DNA of 64,000 bases from Runella sp. SP2 (GTDB lineage Bacteria > Bacteroidota > Bacteroidia > Cytophagales > Spirosomataceae). A model generated the notes under the pieces. The model did not search any database, was not told where the DNA came from, and saw only the letters and a list, made by a program, of their open reading frames with translations. The number at the start of each line of letters is the position of its first letter. Position 1 is the first letter of the stretch. Both the position numbers and the translations under genes were made by a program. Of the stretch, positions 1-9,786 are shown in pieces. The DNA is taken from positions 1,736,001 to 1,800,000 of the forward strand of contig NZ_CP031030.1 of NCBI RefSeq assembly GCF_003711225.1. Reading direction: 5' to 3'.

Positions 1-1333
1 AATGCGCAATTAAAAAATAGGTGCCGATGCCAACGAGGTCGTTGGCGGTAGTGATGAATGGTCCTGAGGCAACTGCGGGGTTAATGCCAAAACGGTCGAG
101 AATTAGTGGAGTGATTGTACCCATAAAGGAAGCCAATAATACCACGGCCATCAGGGAAAGACTTACTACCCACACCAATTGGGTTTCACTAAAAACAAGT
201 ACGTATAACCCCGCTAAAAGCCCAATAATGAGGCCGTTGAGGGAGGCAATGACAATAATTTTAAGTAAACGTTCTTTCCAACTTATTTCTAATCCCGACT
301 TGTCGGCCAAGGCTTGCACAATCAACGAAGCCGTTTGGATTCCGACATTTCCCCCCGTCGAACCCATGATGGGGATAAACATGGCAAGGGCTGCTATTTT
401 GCTGAGTTCGCCTTCAAAAACCCGAATCACAGTAGCGGCCATTAAGCTTCCAATCACGCCCACAATCAACCAAGGCAGACGCCCCTTCACTTGTTGCCAA
501 AGGTTATCGTCTTCTTCTACTTCTCCCGTGATACCCGAAATTGCTTGAATGTCTTCTTCGGCTTTTTCGATAATAACGTCCAGTACGTCGTCAATGGTGA
601 TGCGCCCAAGCAGACGTTTTTGGACGTTTACGACTGGAATGGCCTCTAAATCGTACCGTTGCATGATTTCGGATACTTCCTCAACGGGGCGGTAGGTTTC
701 GACGTAGTGAATGTCTTCGTCGTAGATGTTGCCGATTTTGGTGTTTTTTCGGGCTAACACCAAGTTTTTGAGCGAAATAAGCCCTAGCAGGGTCTGATTG
801 TCGTCAACAACATAGACAGCATACACTTTTTCAACGTCTTCGGCTTGTTTACGAATCTCTTCAATACACTCATTGACCGTCCAATTGACGTTGGCTTTGA
901 CCAATTCTTTTTGCATCAACCCCCCAGCCACATCTTCGTCGTAGGGGAGGAGGTCGATGATAAAACGGGCTTGTTCACGGTCTTCTAGCAGCCCAATGAC
1001 CTCTTCCCGAACCTGAATGGGCTGCTCTTGGAGCAAATCCACGGCATCATCCGAATCAAAAACTTCGATGTAACGTGCAATTTCGGCAGACGAAAAATTT
1101 GTCAGAAAACGTTTGCGGTCTTCGGGTTCTATTTCTGCCAAAATTTCGGCACCTATTTCCGTATTGAGCAAGCTAAAAAGGTAATGGGCGGGTTCGGTCT
1201 CCAGCTCATACAACAACATGGTGATGTCGGCAGGGTACAACTCATCCATTTCTGCCCGAAGCAAGGCATCGTCTCGTCCAGTGATGGCCGTTTCAATTTT
1301 TTCGAGAAACTCTTTGGTTAATTCAAACGTCAT
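1..1333 (-). CDS. mgtE: Magnesium transporter MgtE (3' end cut by window edge)
   Basis: Mg2+ channel/transporter of the inner membrane. The frame opens at an ATG at 1333 and runs off the left edge after about 444 codons, so only the last few residues should be missing. In order: an alpha-helical MgtE N domain (about residues 20-130), two CBS domains (about 135-260) and the MgtE membrane domain from about 280, which contains the family signature PIMGSTGGNVGIQT. In this family the N and CBS domains sense cytosolic Mg2+ and gate the pore. The start lies 22 bp after the rsmA stop on the same strand, so the two are probably cotranscribed, an arrangement I associate with Bacteroidota. Confidence 0.95.
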   Translation of the reverse strand, partial: MTFELTKEFLEKIETAITGRDDALLRAEMDELYPADITMLLYELETEPAHYLFSLLNTEIGAEILAEIEPEDRKRFLTNFSSAEIARYIEVFDSDDAVDLLQEQPIQVREEVIGLLEDREQARFIIDLLPYDEDVAGGLMQKELVKANVNWTVNECIEEIRKQAEDVEKVYAVYVVDDNQTLLGLISLKNLVLARKNTKIGNIYDEDIHYVETYRPVEEVSEIMQRYDLEAIPVVNVQKRLLGRITIDDVLDVIIEKAEEDIQAISGITGEVEEDDNLWQQVKGRLPWLIVGVIGSLMAATVIRVFEGELSKIAALAMFIPIMGSTGGNVGIQTASLIVQALADKSGLEISWKERLLKIIVIASLNGLIIGLLAGLYVLVFSETQLVWVVSLSLMAVVLLASFMGTITPLILDRFGINPAVASGPFITTANDLVGIGTYFLIAH

Positions 1334-1355
1334 ACCTTCAATACGTCTTTATCGG

Positions 1356-2165
1356 CTATTCGCCGCTGGCAGGTTGATTTTCTACAAGCTGGGTTAACAA
1401 AACAAAATCAGCCACGCTAAGTTGCTCGGCGCGTTTGTCAAGAAGCGGGTGATTAAAAGTGATACCGAGCGGTTTGAGCGCATTCCGAAGCGTTTTACGT
1501 CGTTGATTAAAACCCGCCTTCACTACTTGGGTAAACTGCTTTTCGTCACAATCAAGTTTGTCAACTTGGTTGCGCTTGAGTCGAACCACGCCTGATTGTA
1601 CTTTTGGAGGCGGATCAAACGCTTCGGGCGGAACGGTAAAGGAATATTCGATGTCATAAAAGGCTTGAAGCAAAACGCTCAAAATGCCGTAGTCCTTTTT
1701 CCCTGGAGGCGCTGCGATTCGGAGCGCTACTTCTTTTTGAAACATCCCAATGATTTCTGGAATGAGGTCGCGGTAATCAAGGGCCTTAAAAAGAATTTGG
1801 GAAGAAATATTGTAAGGATAATTGCCAATCAAGGCAAATCGCCCAGTCCCAGTGGAAGTACCATTTTGAATAGACTGGTACCATTCGTTGAGGTTCATTC
1901 GGAGAAAATCGCCCCCGATGATTTTACCTTCGAGTTTGGGAAAATTTACTTTTAGATAGGCGACTGATTCACGGTCTATCTCAACCACATAGGTGTTGTA
2001 CTGTTCCTTGGGTAAAATAAACTGCGTCAATACCCCCATTCCTGGGCCGATTTCGAGCACAGTGTCGTATCCTCCGTGTCCAGAGAGAAGGTCAGCGATG
2101 CGGTAGGAAGCGTCCAAATCGCGTAAAAAGTGCTGTCCTAAGTGTTTTTTTGCTTTAACTTTCAT
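1356..2165 (-). CDS. rsmA: 16S rRNA (adenine(1518)-N6/adenine(1519)-N6)-dimethyltransferase RsmA
   Basis: 269-residue SAM-dependent methyltransferase that dimethylates two adjacent adenines near the 3' end of 16S rRNA during small-subunit maturation. Visible motifs: KKHLGQHFL at the N-terminus, the SAM-binding motif [12 protein letters not shown] (about residues 36-47), the catalytic NYPYNISS motif (NLPY class, with Tyr in place of Leu) and FDPPPKV followed by the basic C-terminal domain. The length is normal for KsgA/RsmA. The ATG at 2165 opens directly on the conserved N-terminus. mgtE follows 22 bp downstream. Confidence 0.96.
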   Translation of the reverse strand: MKVKAKKHLGQHFLRDLDASYRIADLLSGHGGYDTVLEIGPGMGVLTQFILPKEQYNTYVVEIDRESVAYLKVNFPKLEGKIIGGDFLRMNLNEWYQSIQNGTSTGTGRFALIGNYPYNISSQILFKALDYRDLIPEIIGMFQKEVALRIAAPPGKKDYGILSVLLQAFYDIEYSFTVPPEAFDPPPKVQSGVVRLKRNQVDKLDCDEKQFTQVVKAGFNQRRKTLRNALKPLGITFNHPLLDKRAEQLSVADFVLLTQLVENQPASGE

Positions 2166-2319
2166 GCCTTGGAGGCTTTTGTGGGGCTATGTTTGGGCAA
2201 TTGCGGCACGAAAGTACAAAATAACCCTTTGGGGAGGGCTATCGAGGAGTAGGAAATGTTAGAGCAGTAGCCGTGCAGTCTAGTTGGAAGCAACCAGACC
2301 GCACGTTTCAAGTGGGAAG

Positions 2320-3984
2320 TTATTCAAAACCCAACTTTGTTTTAGAAGTTTGGACTTCGGGGCACGACATAAAAAGTTTCCACAATAATCCTGTACGGTG
2401 GTTTTCAATCATGCAAATAATGGGGCCTTGGTCGATGGCCAAAAATGAATTGGCCCACCAAAGGTTAGTAAGATTGAAAGCGTCAACAAAACCATAGTCT
2501 TTCCAAATTTTATCGCCCAATTTGTAGTAGAAAAACCGCAATGCCCGCATCGACTCTTGTGGCGTGTAAGGCATAGCCGAAATCGCCGCAGTGGGGCTGA
2601 TGACCCCCAAATCTTCGGTGGGAGAGTGGGCCGCGTAACCGTTGTTGGTGTCGCTGGCCGTAAGTCCCCAACAATCAGCACTGTAGCCCGAATAATTTTT
2701 AGGATTGGCCAGACAGTACTTGTAATTGATTTGGGTATGTGCCAAGTTTTGTTGCCAATAATCGGCGTATTGGTCTTTTAATCCTTTGGGGTTGAGGCCC
2801 AAAAACGAATAATGAGAGAAGAACAACGGCCCGCCTAAGTCAAATCCGAGGGGCAATGTTACGCCATAAAACTGCTTGCCATTTTTTATTTTACCATTCT
2901 CAGCCCAGCCATTGGTATATACATCTTTGTTGATACTGTGGGTAGGAGAGCCAGCGGCTAAGAAGTAGGTAATCAAACATTCGTTCCAACCGTGAATTTG
3001 GTGATTCATGCGCCATTCGTAGTTGGGCGACCAATGCCAGTACAATACTTTTTCGCCGTTTTTGGTGTGCCAATCCCATTCAACAGCATTACAAATCTCG
3101 TTGATGGTTTGGCGAAGCGCGGTTTCTTCGGTTGTTTTTTTGTCAAAATACTGGCGAGCAGTCATTAATCCTTGGATGAGATAAGCGGTTTCAACCAAGT
3201 CGCCGCCGTTGTCGTAGGTACTAAACGGAACGGTGGCGCCCGTTGTGCCGTTCAACCAATGAGGAAAAACGCCGTGGTGGGTTTTGGTTTTATTTTTTAG
3301 AAAATCAGTCATTTTAGCCAAACGCTCAATCGCTTGTTGACGAGTGATAAAACCGCGCTCAACTGCCACCACCATGGCCATGATGCCAAAGCCTGTTCCG
3401 CCTGAGGTGCAAACATCGCCTGAGGTGTTTCGTTCGCGGGCAAGCCCAGAGACAGGGTGACCAAACTCCCAGAAATAGCGAAATGTCTGCTTTTGTACCA
3501 AGGTCAACAGCTCATCGTCGCTAATACGTGGGAATTTATCGGCGGTATCGAGGGCCGTGGTTAGTCCAAAATTAATGTTGGTATTCAGAGGGGTAGTTTT
3601 ACGGGACTCCAGCTCTGGTCCTACCAAAATATTATACTGCGTAATGCTTTTCAAAGGCTGTTGGGGAACAATCCGAACCGCGCTGTCGGCCTTAAAAAAA
3701 GTGTAATTGAGGGGGATTTTGGCCGATGACTGGCGTTCCACCAACGAAATCGCCGCGGGGGCGGAGGTCGTATTGAGTGGTGCCGAAAAACTTATTTCAA
3801 TTTTGGGCAAAAGGTTGGTATTGTTGGCATAAAACCCACCAGATTGTTGGTCGTTGACGGTCACCAACGTATAGTAAAATTGCTCAGGGGTAGCAATGTT
3901 TTGGGTTTTGCAGGAAAAAAAACTCGTTGAAACAATAAGCGCAGATACGCTGGCAAAGTAAAGGAGTGGTTTTAGGGTAACCAT
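2320..3984 (-). CDS. Lipoprotein glycosidase, glucoamylase-like family (GH144-like, PF10091)
   Basis: Secreted, lipid-anchored glycoside hydrolase of the glucoamylase-like family whose characterised members include GH144 endo-beta-1,2-glucanases. I place the start at the internal ATG at 3984, giving 554 residues. This begins directly with a type II signal peptide ending in STSFFSC (lipid-modified Cys about 25); an in-frame ATG 27 bp upstream would precede it. An Ig-like domain (about 35-140) is followed by an (alpha/alpha)6-type catalytic region (about 160-540) with SGDVCTSGGTGFGIMAMV, TYDNGGDLVETAYL and the terminal DQGPIICMIENHRTGLLW block. It is the last gene of the susC-susD-LamG locus, so it is probably the enzyme that cuts the imported glycan. 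The beta-1,2-glucan substrate is inferred from the family only. Confidence 0.83.
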   Translation of the reverse strand: MVTLKPLLYFASVSALIVSTSFFSCKTQNIATPEQFYYTLVTVNDQQSGGFYANNTNLLPKIEISFSAPLNTTSAPAAISLVERQSSAKIPLNYTFFKADSAVRIVPQQPLKSITQYNILVGPELESRKTTPLNTNINFGLTTALDTADKFPRISDDELLTLVQKQTFRYFWEFGHPVSGLARERNTSGDVCTSGGTGFGIMAMVVAVERGFITRQQAIERLAKMTDFLKNKTKTHHGVFPHWLNGTTGATVPFSTYDNGGDLVETAYLIQGLMTARQYFDKKTTEETALRQTINEICNAVEWDWHTKNGEKVLYWHWSPNYEWRMNHQIHGWNECLITYFLAAGSPTHSINKDVYTNGWAENGKIKNGKQFYGVTLPLGFDLGGPLFFSHYSFLGLNPKGLKDQYADYWQQNLAHTQINYKYCLANPKNYSGYSADCWGLTASDTNNGYAAHSPTEDLGVISPTAAISAMPYTPQESMRALRFFYYKLGDKIWKDYGFVDAFNLTNLWWANSFLAIDQGPIICMIENHRTGLLWKLFMSCPEVQTSKTKLGFE

Positions 3985-4030
3985 AATGAATGTGATTTTG
4001 GGATGCGCCAATGACTTTAGTGCCTAAAGA

Positions 4031-4061
4031 AAGAGCACCCCTCGGAGGAGATGGTGCTCTT
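4031..4061 (-). terminator. Intercistronic hairpin between the LamG and glycosidase genes
   Basis: Perfect 9-bp arms AAGAGCACC and GGTGCTCTT with a 13-nt loop. It lies in the gap between the LamG gene and the downstream glycosidase. There is no long U run, so it may act as an attenuator or RNA stabiliser rather than a full terminator. Confidence 0.5.
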
Positions 4062-4100
4062 GTATCGTAAAAAGTAGGGTAAAAAAGTAAAAGCTAAGAA

Positions 4101-4952
4101 CTAGCGACCAGCAGTCTCAAGCTGATAAAGTGAGCTAATGTCACCTTCTGAAAGGGCTTTGTTCCAAACCCGAATTTCGTCAATCATTCCTGTCAAAGGT
4201 ACTTGCCAAGCGTCAGGTGTTCCTGAGATGTTGGTGCCCCATGCGCCAATGATTGGCTTGGTTGGGGTGGTGAAGTTAAGCGTCCCTGTTGTCCCTCTCA
4301 ATTCCCACTCTGGGTTTGAAACCTTAACACCGTTTGCGTAAATTTTGAAGTTAGAGGTTGCGCCATCCCATGTCATAACTATGTGCGTCCATGTACCGCC
4401 AAATTTTGCGGCCTGAACACCTCCTTTGGTAGGTTCGTTGCGCGAGTCTTGCCAAGAGTCATTACCATTTACTTTAGTAACGACCAGTCCTTTCAATACC
4501 AAAGTATCAGAAGCTGCTTTTCTCCAACCTGTTTCGGCCATCAAGTTGACGTTACCTGCCCATTCGTTGGGGCGGGTAAGTGTAAAAAATACCGATGGAT
4601 TTGTACCGTTGTTTTTCACGTTAGCCCAAAGGCTGATGGTCGCATTGGGAAGGCTGTTTAATGAAGCGATGGCGTCGTATGCCAAATATCCCGCGGCAAA
4701 GTTAGCCGCTTGCCCTTTGATACCTGTCGAATAAGACACGTTTTGAGACTTGGTCGGAGCGCTTCCTGATTTGGCCTCTTTAGGGTCGCCATTAAGGCCC
4801 CAATACGCTACTAAGTTTGAGCTTGCTACTTCGTCGGCGCTGTTGTAACCACCGATGGGAGGTAAAGCTTCTTCTTTGCTGCAAGATGTCAACATACTTC
4901 CTGTGATGATGGCACTTGCCAATGCTCCTAAAAGGATTTTGCTAGTTTTCAT
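4101..4952 (-). CDS. LamG-domain lipoprotein of the SusCD locus
   Basis: 283-residue surface lipoprotein. The start is set at the ATG at 4952 because it opens on the signal peptide; the frame extends 12 codons further upstream without need. The lipobox is LTSC with Cys 24, followed by SKEE. Residues about 60-280 form a laminin G / concanavalin A-like jelly roll, with the typical FAAGYLAYDA, LNSLPNATISLWANV and GMIDEIRVWNKALS segments. Proteins of this kind next to SusD usually bind glycan at the cell surface. Its position directly after susD and before the glycosidase supports a surface glycan-binding role here. The ligand cannot be read from the sequence. Confidence 0.85.
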   Translation of the reverse strand: MKTSKILLGALASAIITGSMLTSCSKEEALPPIGGYNSADEVASSNLVAYWGLNGDPKEAKSGSAPTKSQNVSYSTGIKGQAANFAAGYLAYDAIASLNSLPNATISLWANVKNNGTNPSVFFTLTRPNEWAGNVNLMAETGWRKAASDTLVLKGLVVTKVNGNDSWQDSRNEPTKGGVQAAKFGGTWTHIVMTWDGATSNFKIYANGVKVSNPEWELRGTTGTLNFTTPTKPIIGAWGTNISGTPDAWQVPLTGMIDEIRVWNKALSEGDISSLYQLETAGR

Positions 4953-5035
4953 GTGATTTTTAGATGTGTTAAAAAAAAGTTGAAACAATGATTATAAAAG
5001 ATTGAAAGTAAGATGCTTGATGCGTTTTTGGGTGC

Positions 5036-6565
5036 TTAGTAACCGCTGTTTTGGATTAATTTCCCGCCACTTAGTGCGATTTGAAGTGCAGGAATTGGCA
5101 ATAACTCATGCGTGCCTTTGACGAACTTTTTGCCCGTTTTTTGCAAAGTTTCAGCCGCACGGCCTTGGCGAACTAGGTCAAAAAAACGGTCGTGTTCCAT
5201 GGCCAATTCTACGTGGCGTTCTTGCCAAATGGCTTCGCGGAGTGCCGTTTGTGCGGTAGAGGTAGCAGCTTTTAGCCCTGCTCTTTGGCGAACTCGATTC
5301 AGCGGAGTAAGTGCTTCGCCGCTTTTGCCTAGTTCGTTGGCTGCTTCGGCGTGGATAAGTAAAACCTCGGCAAAACGCAGCAAGTGAACATTTTTTTGCT
5401 TGCGGTCGCGGTTCCCCAGCCAGCTTTCTACGTTTTTGTTTTCGCTGTGGTACGCTTTGTAGTTGTATCTGAGGTTTTCAACGGAGTCGGCACTTGGGAC
5501 ACGGAAGCCATCAAATAAAACGGTGCCTTTGTACGTCCCGCTGTTGTCAATAAAAATGATGGTTGCATTTTTTCTCAAATCACCTGCTTCGTACGAATTT
5601 GCCAAAGTCGTGGTGGGGTTACAAAAGCCCCAACCTAAGTCAGTCCAGCCGCCTTTTCCACCTACCCGTGGCCCTTGAAACATTGAATAGTTGCTGATTC
5701 CAAAATCTGAATTATTGAATTGACCCGTTTGAACTTCCAAAATAGCTTCTCTGCTGTTGTCTCCCACTTGTCGCCAGATGGTCGAATAGTCCGCCAGTAA
5801 GTCATATTGTCCCGAATTGATTACTTCTTTGGATAAATCATACGCCTTTTGCCACTCTTTTCGGTACATATAGACTTTTGCCAAAAGGGCTTGCGCTGTT
5901 CCTTTTGAGATACGTCCAGCTTGGGTCTGACTGCGAAGAGGAAGGATGTTGACACCATTTTGCAAATCGTCGATAATCACTTGATAAATCTCTTCCGCAG
6001 ATGCTCGGGTTTGGAAAACGGGATCATTGTTTGCGTCGGCGGCGTCTTTAGGCACCCGAAGAATTTTGGGTACTCCTCCGAACCAACGCACGAGGTTAAA
6101 ATAATAATAGCCTCTAATAAAGCGCACTTCGGCGCTTAAACGGGCTTTGGTGGCCTCGTCGAGGGTAGAATTACTGATGGCAACGAGCGATTGGTTCACT
6201 TTGGCGATTCCGTTGTAATAACCACTCCAGAGCGCCTGAACAAACAAATTGGTTGGGGTGTGGGTAAATTCATCCAAAACGCCTACAGTTCCAGCTTGGT
6301 CGCTGGCAGTGCTGCCTTTGTCGGCGTCGTCAGAGAGGATATTGGTCGCCGAAACAAAAGCGATTCCGTGTACATCGCCTTCGGCGCCAAATGCTTCTCC
6401 TAACATCAGGCTGTTATATACCCCAACGACGAGGTTTTGGGCAAAATTTGGATCTGTATCAGCCGTAGGTTTACCTTGTAATGGAACATCTAAGAAGCTG
6501 CTGTTGCAAGCTGTAAGGCTCAATAGCAAACTCAATATACCTACCGAAATGTTATGCTTTTTCAT
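5036..6565 (-). CDS. SusD/RagB family nutrient-binding outer membrane lipoprotein
   Basis: 509-residue lipoprotein that forms the lid of the SusC channel and captures oligosaccharide at the cell surface. The chosen ATG at 6565 starts the signal peptide MKKHNISVGILSLLLSLTAC (lipid-modified Cys 20); eight further in-frame codons upstream look untranslated. The family hallmarks are the N-terminal TPR-like region (ATKARLSAEVRFIRGYYYFN, LLRFAEVLLIHAEAANELG) and the C-terminal LNRVRQRAGL and ERHVELAMEHDRFFDLVR blocks. Its start lies 28 bp after the susC stop, and it is presumably cotranscribed. SusD families bind many glycans, so substrate is inferred only from the neighbouring GH144-like enzyme. 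Confidence 0.94.
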   Translation of the reverse strand: MKKHNISVGILSLLLSLTACNSSFLDVPLQGKPTADTDPNFAQNLVVGVYNSLMLGEAFGAEGDVHGIAFVSATNILSDDADKGSTASDQAGTVGVLDEFTHTPTNLFVQALWSGYYNGIAKVNQSLVAISNSTLDEATKARLSAEVRFIRGYYYFNLVRWFGGVPKILRVPKDAADANNDPVFQTRASAEEIYQVIIDDLQNGVNILPLRSQTQAGRISKGTAQALLAKVYMYRKEWQKAYDLSKEVINSGQYDLLADYSTIWRQVGDNSREAILEVQTGQFNNSDFGISNYSMFQGPRVGGKGGWTDLGWGFCNPTTTLANSYEAGDLRKNATIIFIDNSGTYKGTVLFDGFRVPSADSVENLRYNYKAYHSENKNVESWLGNRDRKQKNVHLLRFAEVLLIHAEAANELGKSGEALTPLNRVRQRAGLKAATSTAQTALREAIWQERHVELAMEHDRFFDLVRQGRAAETLQKTGKKFVKGTHELLPIPALQIALSGGKLIQNSGY

Positions 6566-6593
6566 GTCTTTTCTTGTTTGGAATACCACTGAT

Positions 6594-9578
6594 TTAGAAA
6601 CTTACATTGATACCTACTGCCAACGTTTTTGTGGTTGGATAGGCATTTAGCTCAATCCCCGATCGGGTGGGATCTCCTGGGAGTTCGGGGGTAAAACCAG
6701 AGTATTTTTTTAAAGTGAAGATATTTTGGGCAGTAATAAACACCCTTGCCGTGCCGATGTGGGCTTTTTGAAGGGTCGCAGCTGGGAGCGAATAACTCAG
6801 CGTAACGTTGTTGAGACGAATAAAATTTCCTGACTCAATAAAGTAAGTGGATGCAGGAAGGTTGCCCGCATTGGCGGCAGGCTCGGTTTGAATGCCACTA
6901 CCACGGGTCCAGCGGCCGTAAGCCATTGAACGCTCAACGTTGTCGAGTAATGCTTGGCGGAAGGCTTTTTTACCGTTGTAAACCACATTCCCAAGGTTTC
7001 CAATGGCATCGGCGCTGAAATCAAAATTTTTGTAGGTGAAGCCAAGGTTGATTCCAAAAAATACCTTGGGTTGATACGATCCCGCAAACACGCGGTCAGC
7101 GTCGTCGATTCGTCCGTCGTCGTTGGTATCTTGGTACTTAAAGTCACCTGCCGAAGCACCTGGCTGAATCACTTGCCCTTTAGAGTTTTTATAGGCAGCT
7201 ATTTCATCATCAGTTTGGAAAACACCTAGTACTTGAAGCACGTAAAAACTTCCAACGGGTTGACCGTTGTCGGTTCTGGTCGTGTATTGTTGGGCGGCTC
7301 CAATACCTCCGTCAATAATTGGTTGCCCGCCGTTGAGGCCAATCACACTATTTTTGTTGAAAGTGGCATTGGCACCGATGCGGTACGAAATGGTAGAACT
7401 GATTTTGTCTCTCCAGTTGAGCATTGCTTCTAAACCTGTGTTGCGAATCGAAGCAGCATTGGTCAAAACGACGCCGTCTTTATCGCCCGTAACCGACGGA
7501 ACTTTGACGTTGATGAGTAGGTTGCGAGATTTTTTATCATAAAAACCAAATTCTCCCTGCAAACGCCCATTCATAGCGCTAAATTCTACGCCTAAATCCA
7601 TTTCTTCGGTGGTTTCCCACTTCAAATTTGGGTCTTTGATTTGGGTAATGGCCGAGCCTAACGTGGCTGTTCCCCCGCCAAAAGCGTAGGCAAGGTTCGG
7701 CTCAACGGTCACAAGATAGCCATCCGAATCAATGCGATCGTTGCCTACACGCCCCCAGCTTGCTCGAAGTTTGAGGGTTTCAAACAAGTGTTGACCTTTC
7801 ATAAATGATTCTTCTGAAAGAACCCAGCCAAGGCCCACCGAGGGGAAATATCCCCAACGGTTTTGAATGGGAAAACGAGAACTGCCATCGGCACGTAAGG
7901 TGGCTGTTAATAGGTATTTGTCTTTAAAATTGTAATTAGCACGGCTAATGTAAGAGTTGCGCGACCATTTATCACCATCGCCTGAGTTGGTGGAGGTGTT
8001 TGCATTTCCCGTGTTGATATACCAAAGGTTGGAAGCCGCAGGGACGTCTCTTCTCTGCGCACTGAAGGTACTCATTGAATAGGCTTCGGCTGTAGTACCA
8101 ACCATTAGCCCAAAGGTGTGGTCGTTCCATTGTTTATTAAACGACACCGTATTGTCCCAAACCCAACGGAATAGGGTGGTTTGGCGGCTAGTTAGGTTGC
8201 TGTTCGGATTTCGTTGATTTCCACCAGGTTGAATAAAGGTCGTGCCGTCGTTGTTGAATTGATAGTTGTAAACACGCTGGTTAGCGAAAATCAAATCGCC
8301 TCCTATGCTGCTGCGAAATGTCAGAAAAGTAAGGGGTTTAAACTCGACATATCCCGCACCTTGCAAACGGTTGTTGAGGGTTAAATCATCGTTGTTTTTG
8401 ATGTCTAAAACGGCATTTCCTACGTTTTGATAGAGCGAGGTATTGCCATACAAACCATTTTCAACGGCAGGAATAATAGGAGCAGCCCGATAAGCATTAT
8501 TATAAGCCGCTCCTAAGTTGACATTCTGATCTCGACTGTTGGCGTACGAGGTCATTAAACCGATTTTTAGTTTGGGATGAAGTGTAAAGTCGTTGTTGAG
8601 GCGGGCAGTAAAACGCTTAAAAATGTTGTTAATCACAATCCCCTCGTCGGTCAAATACCCCAAGCTCAAATAATGGGTTGCTTTTTCGGAACCACCCGAA
8701 ATCGACAGGTTATGATTTTGCATCAGGGCCGTTCGCAAAATTTGCCCATACCAGTCGGTTGAGACATTTCCTGCCTGAATTGGCCGCCCGCTGGCGGCGC
8801 TCAAATAGTTGGCATATTCGTTTGCATTGGCCATTTTGACCAAGTTTGCTGCTTGACGAGCCCCAATTTGATTGTTATAATTGACCGATAATTTACCCGA
8901 TGCGCCTTTTTTAGTGGTAATAATGACCACCCCGTTGGCACCACGTGAGCCGTAAATAGCGGTGGAAGAGGCATCTTTCAAAATATCGACATTGGTGATG
9001 TCGGCTGTATTTATGTTACTTATATCGTCGGTCAAAACCCCATCAACGACAAAAAGCGTAGCGGTTCCTGCCAAAGCCGTTCCCGTTCCACGGATGCGGA
9101 TGTTGGGAGAGCTGCCTGGGCGGCCACTACTGATGATTTGAACCCCCGCTACTTTTCCTTGAATGGCTTGGGTAGGTGTCATCACAGGCTGCTTGGCGAG
9201 GTCTTCACCTTTGATACTCGAGGTAGCTCCCGTAATATCGACTTTGCGTTGGGTGCCATAACCAACCACGACCACTTGCGCAAGCTCGTTGGCGGCTTCC
9301 GATAGGCTGATGTTGAGTGTTGCTTGTCCAGTATAAGCAACTTCCTTGGTTTCGTATCCTACGCTCGAAATTACCAACGTGGCAGAAGGGGCAACGGCCA
9401 ACGAAAATTGACCGTTCATGTCGGTGGTTGCGCCTTGGTTGGTTCCTTTGATGGCTATCGATACGCCTGGGATTCCTTCTTTGGTTTTTTCGTCGGAAAC
9501 CTTACCCGTAAGTTTGTTTTGGGCCAATGTTACAAATCCTACGAACAGCAAAAAAAGCGTATTCGTAAGTGTTTTCAT
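6594..9578 (-). CDS. SusC/RagA family TonB-linked outer membrane transporter
   Basis: 994-residue TonB-dependent transporter that imports the glycan captured by SusD. The signal peptide is MKTLTNTLFLLFVGFVTLAQ; ATGs 9 and 11 codons upstream are in frame, so the start could be 9599 or 9605. A CarboxypepD-reg-like sandwich (about 24-95, KTKEGIPGVSIAIKGTNQGA) precedes the SusC TonB-box region VVVGYGTQRKVDITGA, the plug (IRGTGTAL, FVVDGV, DASSTAIYGSRGANGVVIITTKKG) and a 22-strand-type barrel ending in the aromatic residue of GINVSF. There is no N-terminal STN domain, so signalling through an anti-sigma factor is not expected. This fits control by the divergent propeller regulator instead. Confidence 0.95.
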   Translation of the reverse strand: MKTLTNTLFLLFVGFVTLAQNKLTGKVSDEKTKEGIPGVSIAIKGTNQGATTDMNGQFSLAVAPSATLVISSVGYETKEVAYTGQATLNISLSEAANELAQVVVVGYGTQRKVDITGATSSIKGEDLAKQPVMTPTQAIQGKVAGVQIISSGRPGSSPNIRIRGTGTALAGTATLFVVDGVLTDDISNINTADITNVDILKDASSTAIYGSRGANGVVIITTKKGASGKLSVNYNNQIGARQAANLVKMANANEYANYLSAASGRPIQAGNVSTDWYGQILRTALMQNHNLSISGGSEKATHYLSLGYLTDEGIVINNIFKRFTARLNNDFTLHPKLKIGLMTSYANSRDQNVNLGAAYNNAYRAAPIIPAVENGLYGNTSLYQNVGNAVLDIKNNDDLTLNNRLQGAGYVEFKPLTFLTFRSSIGGDLIFANQRVYNYQFNNDGTTFIQPGGNQRNPNSNLTSRQTTLFRWVWDNTVSFNKQWNDHTFGLMVGTTAEAYSMSTFSAQRRDVPAASNLWYINTGNANTSTNSGDGDKWSRNSYISRANYNFKDKYLLTATLRADGSSRFPIQNRWGYFPSVGLGWVLSEESFMKGQHLFETLKLRASWGRVGNDRIDSDGYLVTVEPNLAYAFGGGTATLGSAITQIKDPNLKWETTEEMDLGVEFSAMNGRLQGEFGFYDKKSRNLLINVKVPSVTGDKDGVVLTNAASIRNTGLEAMLNWRDKISSTISYRIGANATFNKNSVIGLNGGQPIIDGGIGAAQQYTTRTDNGQPVGSFYVLQVLGVFQTDDEIAAYKNSKGQVIQPGASAGDFKYQDTNDDGRIDDADRVFAGSYQPKVFFGINLGFTYKNFDFSADAIGNLGNVVYNGKKAFRQALLDNVERSMAYGRWTRGSGIQTEPAANAGNLPASTYFIESGNFIRLNNVTLSYSLPAATLQKAHIGTARVFITAQNIFTLKKYSGFTPELPGDPTRSGIELNAYPTTKTLAVGINVSF

Positions 9579-9671
9579 CGTCAGCTGTTGTAATGTCATT
9601 ATCATAGTTTAGTATAGGCTAGAAAAATCATTTATTGTAATAAAATAAGATATAATGGTGTAATACGAAGG

Positions 9672-9679
9672 CAAAGGTA
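9672..9679 (-). promoter_or_regulatory. Candidate -7 box for the susC operon
   Basis: On the minus strand this reads TACCTTTG, an exact match to the Bacteroidota -7 consensus TAnnTTTG, about 90 bp before the susC start. I see no clear TTTG -33 box at the usual spacing, which would fit a promoter that needs an activator. Confidence 0.45.
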
Positions 9680-9786
9680 AGGCTCTTTGTAAATCGAATC
9701 CTAATTATGGGATACATCAATACCACATCATATCTTAGAAATTTTCAAATAAATGCGTATTTTGCCACATCATTGTCAATTTTTTG

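Noticed and set aside
21..548. Plus-strand open frame at the left edge
   Set aside because: It is the antisense of the MgtE membrane domain, whose own frame is unambiguous.
6249..6650. Long open frames antisense to susD/susC
   Set aside because: They overlap recognised genes on the opposite strand, have no homology I recognise and no promoter or start context; they reflect the codon bias of the real genes.
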